Positions 15,533 through 24,354 of a DNA stretch of 34,660 nucleotides are shown one piece after another (the first letter of the stretch is position 1; each line of letters opens with the position of its first letter). Under the pieces are notes generated by a model that saw only the letters and a list, made by a program, of their open reading frames with translations, did no database searches and was not told the DNA's origin. Origin of the DNA: Dendronalium phyllosphericum CENA369 (GTDB taxonomy: Bacteria; Cyanobacteriota; Cyanobacteriia; Cyanobacteriales; Nostocaceae); NCBI RefSeq assembly GCF_016056275.1, contig NZ_JAECZA010000042.1:1-34660 (forward strand), given 5' to 3'. Made by a program: the position numbers and the translations under genes.

Positions 15533-16339
15533 ATGAATCAGCAATGGCTAAGAAGCAAACTTGGGTATACAGTGTGTTTGATTGTTTGTCTTGGTAGTAT
15601 TTGGTTAGCGCTGCCCAGAAAGCAAAGCAATTCTAGTGAATCTAATAAATTTTCGCGATCGTCAACTCCCCTTTCAGTAGAGCAATTACAACAATTGGCA
15701 AAGACAATCACTGTCAAAATATATGCAAATGAGTTACTAGGTTCGGGAACTTTGCTACAACGAAAAGGACAAATTTATACAGTAGTAACTAATGCTCACG
15801 TACTGAGAGCAGCTAAACCTCCTTATCAAATTCAAACACCAAATGGGCAAGTATACGAAGCTTCTGTATTGCAGGTTGCAAAATTTCAGAAAAATGACTT
15901 AGCTGCCTTGCAGTTTCGTAGCCCTGATGTAGTTTATACAATTGCTAATGTCAAAGATACGTCTAGCTTGCAAGTTGGGGATGAAGTTTTTGTTGGTGGA
16001 TTTACGTCCGATCTGAACGCTCAAAAGCTGTCTACCCAAACAAATAAAATTTTCAACAATCAGTTTGTGTTTACTTCTGGTCGTATTTCCTTACTCCTAA
16101 ACAAAGCTTTAGACCAAGGCTACCAGATTGGGTATACAAATGATGTTCGTAAAGGAATGAGTGGCGCACCATTGCTAAATAAACATGGTGAAGTAATAGG
16201 CATAAATAGCTTACATAAAGATCCAATTTGGGATACACCTGAAGTTTATCAAGATGGTTCCCAGCCAGAGCAAAGCTTGCAGAAACTAATTACAGGCTCT
16301 AGTATGGCTGTACCTATTAGGGAACTTCCAAATAAATAA
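15533..16339 (+). CDS. trypsin-like serine protease, membrane-anchored
   Basis: A 268-residue S1-type protease with an N-terminal hydrophobic segment (about 10-27, LGYTVCLIVCLGSIWLAL) placing the catalytic part outside the cytoplasm. The triad is complete: H89 in VVTNAHVL, D122 in KNDLAALQF and S210 in KGMSGAPLL. There is no PDZ domain, unlike Deg/Htr proteases. The ATG at 15533 is preferred over the open frame back to a TTG at 15503, which would abut the previous stop. It lies between the COP23 gene and a second, related protease fused to WD40 repeats. Substrate unknown. Confidence 0.87.
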   Translation: MNQQWLRSKLGYTVCLIVCLGSIWLALPRKQSNSSESNKFSRSSTPLSVEQLQQLAKTITVKIYANELLGSGTLLQRKGQIYTVVTNAHVLRAAKPPYQIQTPNGQVYEASVLQVAKFQKNDLAALQFRSPDVVYTIANVKDTSSLQVGDEVFVGGFTSDLNAQKLSTQTNKIFNNQFVFTSGRISLLLNKALDQGYQIGYTNDVRKGMSGAPLLNKHGEVIGINSLHKDPIWDTPEVYQDGSQPEQSLQKLITGSSMAVPIRELPNK

Positions 16340-16421
16340 ATATTTTATAGTTGAGAAAACTAGGAAAGTCAGGGTAGATGAATTTGATATTAGTGTTGCA
16401 AAATCATCGGGAGAATAAATC

Positions 16422-18140
16422 ATGAGGTTTGCTGATGGACTTGGGGCAGTATTATTCGGTGCTGCAATTGCGATCGTACAGCCGCAAGTCGCCACGGCCT
16501 TAACACCCACACAAGTTAGTTATATTGCCGAACAAATTACAGTCCGTATTGATGGAACAAATACAGGTTCTGGGGTAATTATCGATCGCCAAGGCAATAA
16601 TTACACTATTCTCACCTGCTGGCATGTAGTACAACTCCAAGGTAACTACACAGTTTATACACCCGATGGTAAGCAATACACCATCAACCACAGCCAAGTA
16701 AAACGATTACCAAATGTTGATTTAGCAGTATTTCAATTCAGTAGCAACCAAAATTACCGTGTTGCAGAAAAAGGAAATTCCGAACAAGTAAAATTGGGTA
16801 CAACTATTTATGTCGCAGGTTATCCTCAAGGAACATCAGACATAGATTTTCGTAGCGGCGCAATTTCTCGTCTGGTAACAAAACCAAAAGATGGTTATGC
16901 GTTTGTTTATGATGTGGGTGGTTTTCCAGGGATGAGTGGAGGAGCAATACTAGATGAGCAAGGAAAATTAGTAGCAATTCATGGACGCGCTTTAACTTAT
17001 CCAAACACGGGTGCTACTAATGTATTTGGGATTCCGCTGAAAACTTATTTGAGTCTTATCCCATCCACATTATCAACACAACCAATTGCCACAGCGCCAA
17101 CTTCCAAACCACAAAATACGCCTACACAACCAATTGCCACAGCACCAACTCCCAACCCGCAAAATACCCCAATAGTACCACCACCTGTTAAAAGCTCATC
17201 CCCTGTAAATGCCAACAATACATCTGCTAAATTTGCTTTGCTACAAACGTTTACTGGGCATTCCGAAAAAGCCATAGGTTCCAATATTAAAGGATATGTT
17301 ACATCAGTAGCATTTAGCCCAGATGGTAAGACTTTAGCTAGTGGTAGCTGGGACAGGACTATCAAAATATGGGATGTCGCCACAGGAGAAGAAATTCGTA
17401 CCCTTGCAAGTAATTCTTATTGGGCTGAGTCAGTTGCTTTTAGTCCAGATGGTAAAACTTTAGCTAGTGGTGGTGGTATTTTTGACAAAACTATCAAACT
17501 ATGGAATTTAGTCACAGGACAAGAAATTCGTACCCTAAAAGGTAATCTTGATACTGTTACCTCAGTGGCATTTAGTCCAGATGGTAAAACTTTAGCTAGT
17601 CGCGGTGATTATTCAACAATTAAAATATGGGATATCGCTACAGGAAAAGAAATTCGTACCCTCAAGGGTCATTCTGGTGTGCTTTGTTCGGTTGCTTTTA
17701 CCCCAGATGGGAAAACTTTAGTTAGCGGTAGTGGCGACGGCACTATCAAATTGTGGAATGTTGCCACTTGGGAAGAAATTAGTACTCTCAAAAGTAATTC
17801 TTACGTTCAATCAATTGCTATTAGCTCAGATGGCAAAATTTTAGTTAGTGGTGGTGATTGGACTATCAAAATATGGGATCTTGCTACTGGGCAGGAAATC
17901 CGTACTCTCAATAGTTATTATAAAGTTAATTCAGTTGCCATTAGTCCAGATGGCAAAACTTTAGCTAGTACTAGTGAGGACAATACTATCAAGATTTGGG
18001 ATGTGACAACTGGTCAAGAAATTACTACCCTTAAAGGTCATTCTGATTTGATAACGTCAGTTGCCATTAGCCCTGATGGCAAAACTTTAGCTAGTGGGAG
18101 TTGGGACGCAACCGTTAAAATTTGGCGGTTATCTGAATAG
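16422..18140 (+). CDS. trypsin-like protease fused to a seven-repeat WD40 propeller
   Basis: A 572-residue exported protein. A signal peptide ends near ATA (about 26). The protease domain (about 28-215) has an intact triad: H68 in LTCWHVV, D100 in NVDLAVFQF, S172 in FPGMSGGAIL. A Pro/Thr-rich linker (about 216-270) contains two 16-residue near-identical units. Then come seven WD40 repeats (about 273-572), each with the SVAFSPDGKTLASG...IKIWD pattern, enough for one closed beta propeller. The propeller probably selects partners or substrates for the protease. The start has GGGAG about 10 nt upstream. It is the last gene of the COP23-protease cassette, and a palindromic hairpin follows at 18153. 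The repeats are highly similar to one another, so recombination within them is possible. Confidence 0.92.
   Translation: MRFADGLGAVLFGAAIAIVQPQVATALTPTQVSYIAEQITVRIDGTNTGSGVIIDRQGNNYTILTCWHVVQLQGNYTVYTPDGKQYTINHSQVKRLPNVDLAVFQFSSNQNYRVAEKGNSEQVKLGTTIYVAGYPQGTSDIDFRSGAISRLVTKPKDGYAFVYDVGGFPGMSGGAILDEQGKLVAIHGRALTYPNTGATNVFGIPLKTYLSLIPSTLSTQPIATAPTSKPQNTPTQPIATAPTPNPQNTPIVPPPVKSSSPVNANNTSAKFALLQTFTGHSEKAIGSNIKGYVTSVAFSPDGKTLASGSWDRTIKIWDVATGEEIRTLASNSYWAESVAFSPDGKTLASGGGIFDKTIKLWNLVTGQEIRTLKGNLDTVTSVAFSPDGKTLASRGDYSTIKIWDIATGKEIRTLKGHSGVLCSVAFTPDGKTLVSGSGDGTIKLWNVATWEEISTLKSNSYVQSIAISSDGKILVSGGDWTIKIWDLATGQEIRTLNSYYKVNSVAISPDGKTLASTSEDNTIKIWDVTTGQEITTLKGHSDLITSVAISPDGKTLASGSWDATVKIWRLSE
17076..17171 (+). 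repeat. 48-bp tandem duplication encoding the protease linker
   Basis: Two adjacent 48-bp units (starting at 17076 and 17124, each opening ACACAACCAATTGCC) encode the 16-residue unit TQPIATAPT-x-x-PQNTP of the linker between protease and propeller. The period is a multiple of three, so the frame is kept. Confidence 0.8.
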
Positions 18141-18152
18141 TATTTTTTAAAA

Positions 18153-18180
18153 GTAGGGGCGAACGGCCGTTCGCCCTTAC
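18153..18180. repeat. 28-nt dispersed palindrome, possible terminator
   Basis: GTAGGGGCGAACGG faces CCGTTCGCCCTTAC, complementary except for one G-T position. It lies 12 bp after the WD40 protease stop, so it can end transcription. Similar GTAGGGGCG palindromes are common between genes of Nostoc-type cyanobacteria; a diverged relative lies at 24284-24307. Confidence 0.7.
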
Positions 18181-18264
18181 AATTATCTGTACCTTGAAAT
18201 CTGCTGTATATGTTTTATTAACCACATTTTTTACCATCCTTGCGGTTATGCGTTGATACACACC

Positions 18265-18317
18265 CTGGTATTGCATAGTAGATGACCTCAATTTATCCCT
18301 CCATTATGCAATGCCAG
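18265..18317. repeat. hairpin with 15-nt arms
   Basis: CTGGTATTGCATAGT (18265-18279) faces ATTATGCAATGCCAG (18303-18317), with two mismatches and a 23-nt loop. Role unknown. Confidence 0.55.
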
Positions 18318-18347
18318 TTTTTTCATTGCCTTAGAATTTGAGGTGTA

Positions 18348-18473
18348 ATATCATGTTCGGCTAATTAGTTATAATTCCCGAATCTATGCAGAAAGCCTGA
18401 AAACCCCTCCCCTCTGCACCTCTGCTCTGCCCCCCTGCGGTCTTGATGATAAGTCTTTAACCGAACACGATAT
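18348..18473. repeat. MITE-like unit with 17-nt imperfect terminal inverted repeats
   Basis: ATATCATGTTCGGCTAA (18348-18364) and TTAACCGAACACGATAT (18457-18473) are inverted repeats with two differences, enclosing 92 bp without coding capacity. It ends 3 bp from the DUF3131 stop codon. Size and structure fit a non-autonomous transposon, but only one copy lies in this window. Confidence 0.55.
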
Positions 18474-18476
18474 AAC

Positions 18477-20015
18477 TTATGGTGACTTATGAACGCCAGG
18501 TTGCTCGACGGCGGGAACCTTGGCACGCAACTGGCTGCTTCTGACTCCTGCCCAAACAGTGAGTGGCTGTCCGACTTGCTTATACAGCAAGCTTTCTAAA
18601 ATCACACCATTATTATTGGCGGTAAGAGTTTTATTTGGCTGACGCAGAGATTCATAAAAGCCGTTATACCAACCATCTTTTGACTTGAGGTTAGCTTGGA
18701 CAAAATTAAATAACTGACGAGTATAAGCGGTATTGTAAAGTACATGCCAGCCGATCGCAGCTTTGGAACTGAGGAAACGCAAATCGTTGTGTTTTTGTCC
18801 GGTATCTGCGATCGTTGCCCAAGCTTCTCCGTTGACAAACAAGCTGCTGTAAACAAAGTAAGGAGGGCGATCCAAGTTGTCTTCGGTAAGGGCAGTTAAT
18901 TGTTTTGTAGCTTGATAACGCCCTTCTTGAGCAGCTAAAATCCGATCGGCGTAGGCTTTAGGCAAAGCCTGAAATCCAGTTTCAATGCCATCTAAAATAT
19001 AGGGTTCGCTAAGAACGTAGTTATTAGCTTCAGAGTTTTTATAGTCGCGTTGGTCGTAAGGAATCCCTTGTCCGTAAAGATTAACAAAAGCTGTATGAGA
19101 TTGATAATCCAAAGCTTTTTTAACATCCAAACCCCAAAGCTTTAAACCATAAGCTGCATAATTCTCATAGCCCAACCGACCTTCTTGGTTGTACTGTTCT
19201 TTGCCTTTGATAACACTAGTACCGTACATTTGGCCATTTTTGGTGAGACGCTTGACTTGCCAATGTTGCCAAACATCTTCTGTTTGCGATCGCAACTGAG
19301 GATACTTTGCCCCGACAATTTTCAACCAGATTGCCATCCGCCCCAAATCAAGAGCCGACCAACCAATTTCTTCGCGTTTTTCTAGTTGACCGTAATTAAC
19401 AGGTATGAGGGTTTTTGGATTATAGACTTTGTTGGGTAGTTCTTGTTTGTATAAAGGCATAGATGCCAGTGTCTTTAACATTTTGCTCATTTTGGCTTCA
19501 AATTCAGCCACAGGCACAATCTTAAGTTCTCTAGCACTGACTAAAGCGGCGATCGCTGCTGCCTGATCCCACATAGTTACAGAGGCAAAGCCATCGACAG
19601 AATTAACCAAGCCGGTTTCATCATTCCAGTTGCGTTGGAAGTATAACCAAGCTTGACGGGCAATTTTAGTTTCCTCTGGAGTTAACGATCCTGCACCCGG
19701 AGCAACATAAGGAGTTATGGCTATTGTTAATTGGTTAGGAGCAATAGATTCGCCTGGCAAAACTACAGATTTAGCGTCAAGGCTGGCAATTGTTTCAGCT
19801 TCTTGAGCAGTGAAGGGAGTGTTTTGTGCGGTTTCTCCTGCTTGTGGCAACTGCTGGGAAGCAGTTTCGGATGTTGATATTTCCTTTAGAGAAGTATGAG
19901 AAAGTTGCTTAGACCAAAAGGTTAAAATTGCGATCGCTATTAAAGCAGTTACCACGCCTCCTACAGAAGCCAATACGGACAAGCTTTTAGGTGGTGGTTG
20001 AAAATCAGAACTCAT
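18477..20015 (-). CDS. DUF3131-domain protein, membrane-anchored
   Basis: A 512-residue protein from the ATG at 20015. Residues about 14-34 form a membrane segment (SVGGVVTALIAIAILTFW region), followed by a low-complexity spacer to about 105. The rest matches the DUF3131 family: RQAWLYFQRNWNDETGLVNSV, then GFASVTMWDQAAAIAALVSA, and a C-terminal GWYNGFYE...NNNGVILESLLYK part. The alternating helix pattern resembles an (alpha/alpha)6 barrel as in glycoside hydrolases of the glucoamylase type, so an extracytoplasmic carbohydrate-related role is possible but unproven. A MITE-like unit abuts its 3' end. It is downstream of the NB-ARC gene on the same strand, separated by 178 bp containing repeats. 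Confidence 0.85.
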   Translation of the reverse strand: MSSDFQPPPKSLSVLASVGGVVTALIAIAILTFWSKQLSHTSLKEISTSETASQQLPQAGETAQNTPFTAQEAETIASLDAKSVVLPGESIAPNQLTIAITPYVAPGAGSLTPEETKIARQAWLYFQRNWNDETGLVNSVDGFASVTMWDQAAAIAALVSARELKIVPVAEFEAKMSKMLKTLASMPLYKQELPNKVYNPKTLIPVNYGQLEKREEIGWSALDLGRMAIWLKIVGAKYPQLRSQTEDVWQHWQVKRLTKNGQMYGTSVIKGKEQYNQEGRLGYENYAAYGLKLWGLDVKKALDYQSHTAFVNLYGQGIPYDQRDYKNSEANNYVLSEPYILDGIETGFQALPKAYADRILAAQEGRYQATKQLTALTEDNLDRPPYFVYSSLFVNGEAWATIADTGQKHNDLRFLSSKAAIGWHVLYNTAYTRQLFNFVQANLKSKDGWYNGFYESLRQPNKTLTANNNGVILESLLYKQVGQPLTVWAGVRSSQLRAKVPAVEQPGVHKSP

Positions 20016-20154
20016 GTAGGTTAATGCCTCATCGTGTAGGTTACTGTTGCTTGGAAAGTCTCACCAAACTTCATTCTTCCCAACTTTGAAATCTGACTAA
20101 CACAAAATTGAGGCAACAGTATTTTTCCTTGAAACTGAGTGCTGAGTCACCGAA

Positions 20155-20215
20155 GTTTGCTCAACGGGGGGAACCCCCGCACGCAACTTCTCGCTAAGTG
20201 CTGAGTGCTGAGTAT
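20155..20215. repeat. short dispersed repeat patch with GGGGGAACCCCC hairpin
   Basis: CAACGGGGGGAACCCCC (20162-20178) forms a hairpin-prone palindrome and is nearly identical to 5383-5399. AGTGCTGAGTGCTGAGT tandem units follow and run into the 3' end of the NB-ARC gene. It may act as a terminator for that gene. Confidence 0.6.
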
Positions 20216-22593
20216 AAATCTAATGCTTGCCTAGTTTCTATTCTTTCAACTTGCTTTGGAGCTTTTATCTCAGTGAATAACTGAATTGCCAGATTAAAAT
20301 TAATTTGACTTCGCTCGCGGTCTTCCATTTTTTGATAAGTCAAACCTAATTGAAAATAAGCTTCAGCTAAGTCACATTTAGCACCTATTTTATCCAAAAG
20401 TTCGATTGCTGCTAAATGATGAGTCAGAGCTAATTCAAAGTTATCTTGCTGTCGATTTATTTCTGCTAAACTATTAAGTGTTTTGGCTTTTACCTGCATG
20501 TAATGACTTTCTTCTGCAAATGTCAAAGCTTGGCAAAAAATTTCATTTGCTTTTTCAAAATCTTTTAAATTGACGTAGGTTTGACCCAAAATTTGCATAA
20601 AATAGGCAAATCTGCCGGTGAGCGCGACTTTTTCTTTTGTGATGTTGCGATCGACCATATCTGCTAATGCATAGGCGGCATCATGTAAACCTAGATAAGA
20701 ATTTACCAAAGCTAAACATACAGAGGCTTTTTCTGCCCAGCGATGGTGGTCGGTATTTTGTGCCAAATAAATTATCTGTTGGAATAACTTGGCGGATGTC
20801 TCTAGTTCCCATAAATCTATTTTGTAAAGACCAATGCTTAAGAGGGAATCTACCTCTAACATTCGCAGGTAGTAAACTTTATGTTTATTTTCTGGTTGTG
20901 GCACAAGCGATTTCAGAGCTTGAGTTGCTAAATTAATTGTTTTTTCTTGACAGTTAATTGCTGAATGAATTTTGCCAGTTATCCAATATAAATCACCTAA
21001 GATGTTGTAGATTTCAATTATTTTATTATCATCTTGAATATTGCTAACAACCCGCTCGATGGCAGTAAGTATCGGTTGAATGAAACCCATACGATATAAA
21101 GTGCTGCCCAGAGGTAAAAACTGTTGCCATTGATTATTTCTGCTTTTAAGAATTACTTTGCCTGCTGATTCAAATTGATTAATTTCTATGTAGTGATAAT
21201 ACGCTTCTAAAGCCTGCAAAGCATCTTGAAATGTTTCAATTTTTTGGACGCTTTGTGTCCAAAATTCTGCGGCTTTGTGGTTGGCGATTTCCCATTCATC
21301 GCTGCTGCGTAAACGCGCGATCGCTTCTGCGCGAATCACCGGATGCAGCCAGTATTCGCCTTTATGACATTCCACCAAAGACCGATTTCTTAAGGAAGTA
21401 ATGATTTGGCGATGTTGGCAAGATGAGACATCCCACAACAAACAAAACATTGCTTGAGATGAGATAGTGGGTATATCTTGGTAACGATAACATCCCAAAC
21501 GGCAAAGCAAGCGATAAGCTTGGGGGTCGAGAGTTTGTAAACGATTAATTTGACTAACTACTAAGTTTTTTAAGTCAGTTGCTGCTAGAGGATCGGCATG
21601 ATTTTCTTGCCAATAAACAGCCATATCATTGTCAAAATCTTCTTGAATCGAACCGCAGAGAATACCCATTGCTTTCGCATTCCCGCCATAGGTGCGATGC
21701 ATGATTTGCAAAGTTGGCGAGTCGATGGCTAGCCTGCGATCGCGAAAAAACTGTTGCCATGCACTGCGACTCAAACCAGGAAGCCGATAGCGATCTATAT
21801 TCAACCCAGGTTCGCAAAAGCGATCGCGACTCGTAATCAGCGTTACAGATTGCACCCTAGCATCAGCCAAAACTCGTAATAATTCTACATAGTTGCGGTG
21901 AGGAGCAATCAATTTACCTTGGCGATCTAATGCTGGTTCGAGATTGTCAATTAACACCCCAATCCGTCGGCTGTGCAGTTGGCGCTTGAGTCGTCCCAAT
22001 GTTACGCCAAATTCTACCCCAGGTTCTTCGTCAAAGTCTTGTTTGAGCCACTCTTCTACTACACGTTCCGCAGGAGTGATATTCTGCGTTTCCTTTGCCA
22101 TCAGCAGTTCTAAAACTAACTCAAATTCTTGGGTTTGCAAGTATTGCTGCGCGAGAGTAGTTTTGCCTAAGCCTCCCTCGCCTTGGATGACAATGACTTT
22201 AGCACCCCGATCTACCAAAGTGTTGAGGTGAGCGATCGCTTCTTGTCGTCCGATAAAATTCGTATCCTCTGGGTTTGGCGTGGAGTTGTGAGGCGATCGC
22301 GAATAATCGAGCAAATTAGAAATTACACTGGTTTTCCTGAGATATCGTTCTAAAGTCGCTCGACAATTACTTTTGGTAATCTTCTCCCGCAGTACTTGAG
22401 AAAGCAACTTCCATAACTGGGAACCCGCATCCTTAGCGTGTCCTTCTGTGCAACCGTAAGAATCAGCGATATCTAAGTATTTTCTACCCAACCAAACTTG
22501 CTGAAGAATAACTTTTTGCAAATCGCTCAACCGTTCCCCGGTCTGAGCAGGAATTATGGTATCTAACCATGCTAGTGCTGCTTCAGCATTCAT
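20194..22593 (-). CDS. STAND NTPase: HTH, NB-ARC and TPR protein
   Basis: A 799-residue signalling ATPase. Residues about 20-88 form a helix-turn-helix-like region (LSDLQKVILQQVWLGRKYLDIADSYGCTEGHAKDAGSQLWKLL) like the N-terminal domain of proteins linked to vWA-MoxR systems. The NB-ARC domain (about 110-400) has Walker A GEGGLGKTT (138-146), Walker B VLIDN (212-217) and sensor TSR (254-256). From about 440 to 790 there are TPR-like repeats that would sense a ligand or partner. Such proteins stay inactive until the sensor is triggered, then oligomerise. No toxic effector domain is fused and no vWA or MoxR gene is adjacent, so it is either a regulator or the switch of a split system. Start ATG at 22593. 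Confidence 0.88.
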   Translation of the reverse strand: MNAEAALAWLDTIIPAQTGERLSDLQKVILQQVWLGRKYLDIADSYGCTEGHAKDAGSQLWKLLSQVLREKITKSNCRATLERYLRKTSVISNLLDYSRSPHNSTPNPEDTNFIGRQEAIAHLNTLVDRGAKVIVIQGEGGLGKTTLAQQYLQTQEFELVLELLMAKETQNITPAERVVEEWLKQDFDEEPGVEFGVTLGRLKRQLHSRRIGVLIDNLEPALDRQGKLIAPHRNYVELLRVLADARVQSVTLITSRDRFCEPGLNIDRYRLPGLSRSAWQQFFRDRRLAIDSPTLQIMHRTYGGNAKAMGILCGSIQEDFDNDMAVYWQENHADPLAATDLKNLVVSQINRLQTLDPQAYRLLCRLGCYRYQDIPTISSQAMFCLLWDVSSCQHRQIITSLRNRSLVECHKGEYWLHPVIRAEAIARLRSSDEWEIANHKAAEFWTQSVQKIETFQDALQALEAYYHYIEINQFESAGKVILKSRNNQWQQFLPLGSTLYRMGFIQPILTAIERVVSNIQDDNKIIEIYNILGDLYWITGKIHSAINCQEKTINLATQALKSLVPQPENKHKVYYLRMLEVDSLLSIGLYKIDLWELETSAKLFQQIIYLAQNTDHHRWAEKASVCLALVNSYLGLHDAAYALADMVDRNITKEKVALTGRFAYFMQILGQTYVNLKDFEKANEIFCQALTFAEESHYMQVKAKTLNSLAEINRQQDNFELALTHHLAAIELLDKIGAKCDLAEAYFQLGLTYQKMEDRERSQINFNLAIQLFTEIKAPKQVERIETRQALDLYSALST

Positions 22594-22853
22594 TTTGTAA
22601 CGACGAGGGTAGTCTACACCTTAGTCTACAAGTTCACTGCCGCTATTTTGGGAAAATTTTCTATCAATCTGACTTTTTTACAAACATTTCACATACAGGA
22701 TTATTGACCGTTCGCAGTCATTTATTATCAGTCAACAATCAGTTTGCTATTATTCTGTCAAACATAATTCTATTAACAATGGTGATGTGATTTTATCCGA
22801 TTAGAAGCGATCGCTCTTTAACGATCTTAATCTCAAAGCGATCGCTTAAATTT

Positions 22854-24266
22854 TTACAACTTCTGTCCTGCATAAATCGACCGCACTTCACCGTTACGGC
22901 GAACTACAGCTTCACCATTACTAACATCGACTAATGTCCAACCGCTGGAACCAATACCTTCACCAATTTTGATGCGGCGAGTCACGCCATCGACTTGAAA
23001 TAAAGCAACAGATTTATTACCTGACTCTAGCAATCCTTCTAAGGTATTGCTGGGCACAGGTGCGGTAGCAGACAAATATTCTTGCTGCTGATTAGCTGTT
23101 GATGACACTAAAGCTGTTTCTGGAGTCGATGCTGTAGCGACCGGATTTGATGGTGCTGCACCGAATGGGACAACTGGTAATGCTGGTAAAGGGCTAGATG
23201 GTTGTCGGACAGCGATAGGTGCATTTCGCACGGCTAAAGGTTTCACTTCTGAACGTACAGCGGCAGCCAGCATGTTGACATTTACGGGCTTGGCTGCTTG
23301 TCTTACCTGATTGAGAGCAGTTTTGACAATATTAGGTTGAGATGTCTTAAAATTAGCTGCTACTGGTGCTATGACTCTGGGACTGCCAAGAATAGGTGGG
23401 GGCGCGTAGCGCATTGGCGACGGCGCTTGATATACGGGGATATAAATGCGCTCGACGACATTTGAGGAACGATTAGAACTGAGTGAAAGTGGTGTATTGT
23501 TGGCATTCAAAGGAGGTGGTAGTTGTCCAACAGGTTGAGTGCTAGCAAAAGCGATGGTGTTGGGGTTAGAGGCTACCCGATTAGTGAGTCCTGTGCCACG
23601 AGAGGGTTGATTGTTTGTTGCGTCTTGCTTATCTATAACTGTCAAAGCTCCCAGCATGTAATCAACCAAATCAGCTTCAACATCTGTTGTTGATAACTGC
23701 GAGTGTGGTGTATAAATGGGCTGGGTCAATCTGGAAGTGAGAAGCAGTAGTAATCCAGAGTGGATGAAAAAAATTGTACCTGCGATCGCCACACCTATGG
23801 TTGTTCCCAAAATTAGCAGTTTGCCAACAGCACGTTTAGTTTTCTGATGCCTTTGACTAACTGATGGCATAGTGGGAGTGCCAACTACTACCGTATTCGT
23901 TTGTTTGTGCCGCAGTTGCGTAACGGCTTGTCCTGTGCGGTTGAGTGCATTTGGCAAAACAATCTGCGGTACGTTAACTGTTTGCAGTTGCTCGTAATCT
24001 GGAGGTATTGGTGCAGAAGGATTAGCCGACTTGTAAAACTTATCGCGTGAGTTGCTTTCTTCTCTGGAACGACGCGATCCGCGACTGCCATACCTCAAAG
24101 TTTGGGAAGGCATTCCACTAAAATCTAAAATTTCGTCGATATCGGCAAAGAGTTCATCCATCAAACCATCAGCATAGATTTCTATCGACCAAGGCTCGTT
24201 GTTGAGCAAGTCATCTGATGGTTCTGGAATAATGAGATCGGTGCTGATTGCTTGTAACATAGGCAT
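22854..24266 (-). CDS. single-pass membrane protein with GspC/PilP-like C-terminal domain
   Basis: A 470-residue protein that I do not recognise as a named family. Residues 1-145 are a polar, acidic cytoplasmic part (MDELFADIDEILDF). A membrane segment follows at about 149-176 (LLILGTTIGVAIAGTIFFIHSG). A long Pro/Ala/Val-rich extracytoplasmic linker leads to a compact C-terminal domain (about 415-470: VALFQVDGVTRRIKIGEGIG, then WTLVDVSNGEAVVRRNGEVRSIYAGQKL). That tail resembles the HR/PilP domain of GspC and PilP, which link inner-membrane assembly to secretins of type II secretion and type IV pili. The similarity is by pattern only. Start at 24266, or two codons later at 24260. A 29-codon ORF with a strong ribosome binding site lies 88 bp upstream. 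Confidence 0.75.
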   Translation of the reverse strand: MPMLQAISTDLIIPEPSDDLLNNEPWSIEIYADGLMDELFADIDEILDFSGMPSQTLRYGSRGSRRSREESNSRDKFYKSANPSAPIPPDYEQLQTVNVPQIVLPNALNRTGQAVTQLRHKQTNTVVVGTPTMPSVSQRHQKTKRAVGKLLILGTTIGVAIAGTIFFIHSGLLLLLTSRLTQPIYTPHSQLSTTDVEADLVDYMLGALTVIDKQDATNNQPSRGTGLTNRVASNPNTIAFASTQPVGQLPPPLNANNTPLSLSSNRSSNVVERIYIPVYQAPSPMRYAPPPILGSPRVIAPVAANFKTSQPNIVKTALNQVRQAAKPVNVNMLAAAVRSEVKPLAVRNAPIAVRQPSSPLPALPVVPFGAAPSNPVATASTPETALVSSTANQQQEYLSATAPVPSNTLEGLLESGNKSVALFQVDGVTRRIKIGEGIGSSGWTLVDVSNGEAVVRRNGEVRSIYAGQKL

Positions 24267-24283
24267 TTTGGGTTATGGCTGCT

Positions 24284-24307
24284 AGTACGGGGCACGCCGC
24301 CCCTACT
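24284..24307. repeat. GTAGGGGC-type hairpin
   Basis: AGTA-C-GGGGC and GCCCCTACT form a stem with a short loop (ACGCC) just upstream of the membrane protein gene. It is a diverged relative of the palindrome at 18153-18180. Confidence 0.5.
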
Positions 24308-24354
24308 GCCTGAAAATCAGGATTTTTAAAGAAATATCCAATCGCTCGTTCAAT

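Larger units (their letters stand above)
18141..18476. other. 336-bp intergenic region of nested palindromes
   Basis: No gene. It holds a 28-nt palindrome (18153-18180), a 15-nt-arm hairpin (18265-18317) and a MITE-like unit with 17-nt ends (18348-18473), all between convergent genes. Confidence 0.7.

Noticed and set aside
20194-22593. Avs-type antiphage gene
   Set aside because: Avs proteins carry an N-terminal effector; here only an HTH is visible, so defence is only a possibility.
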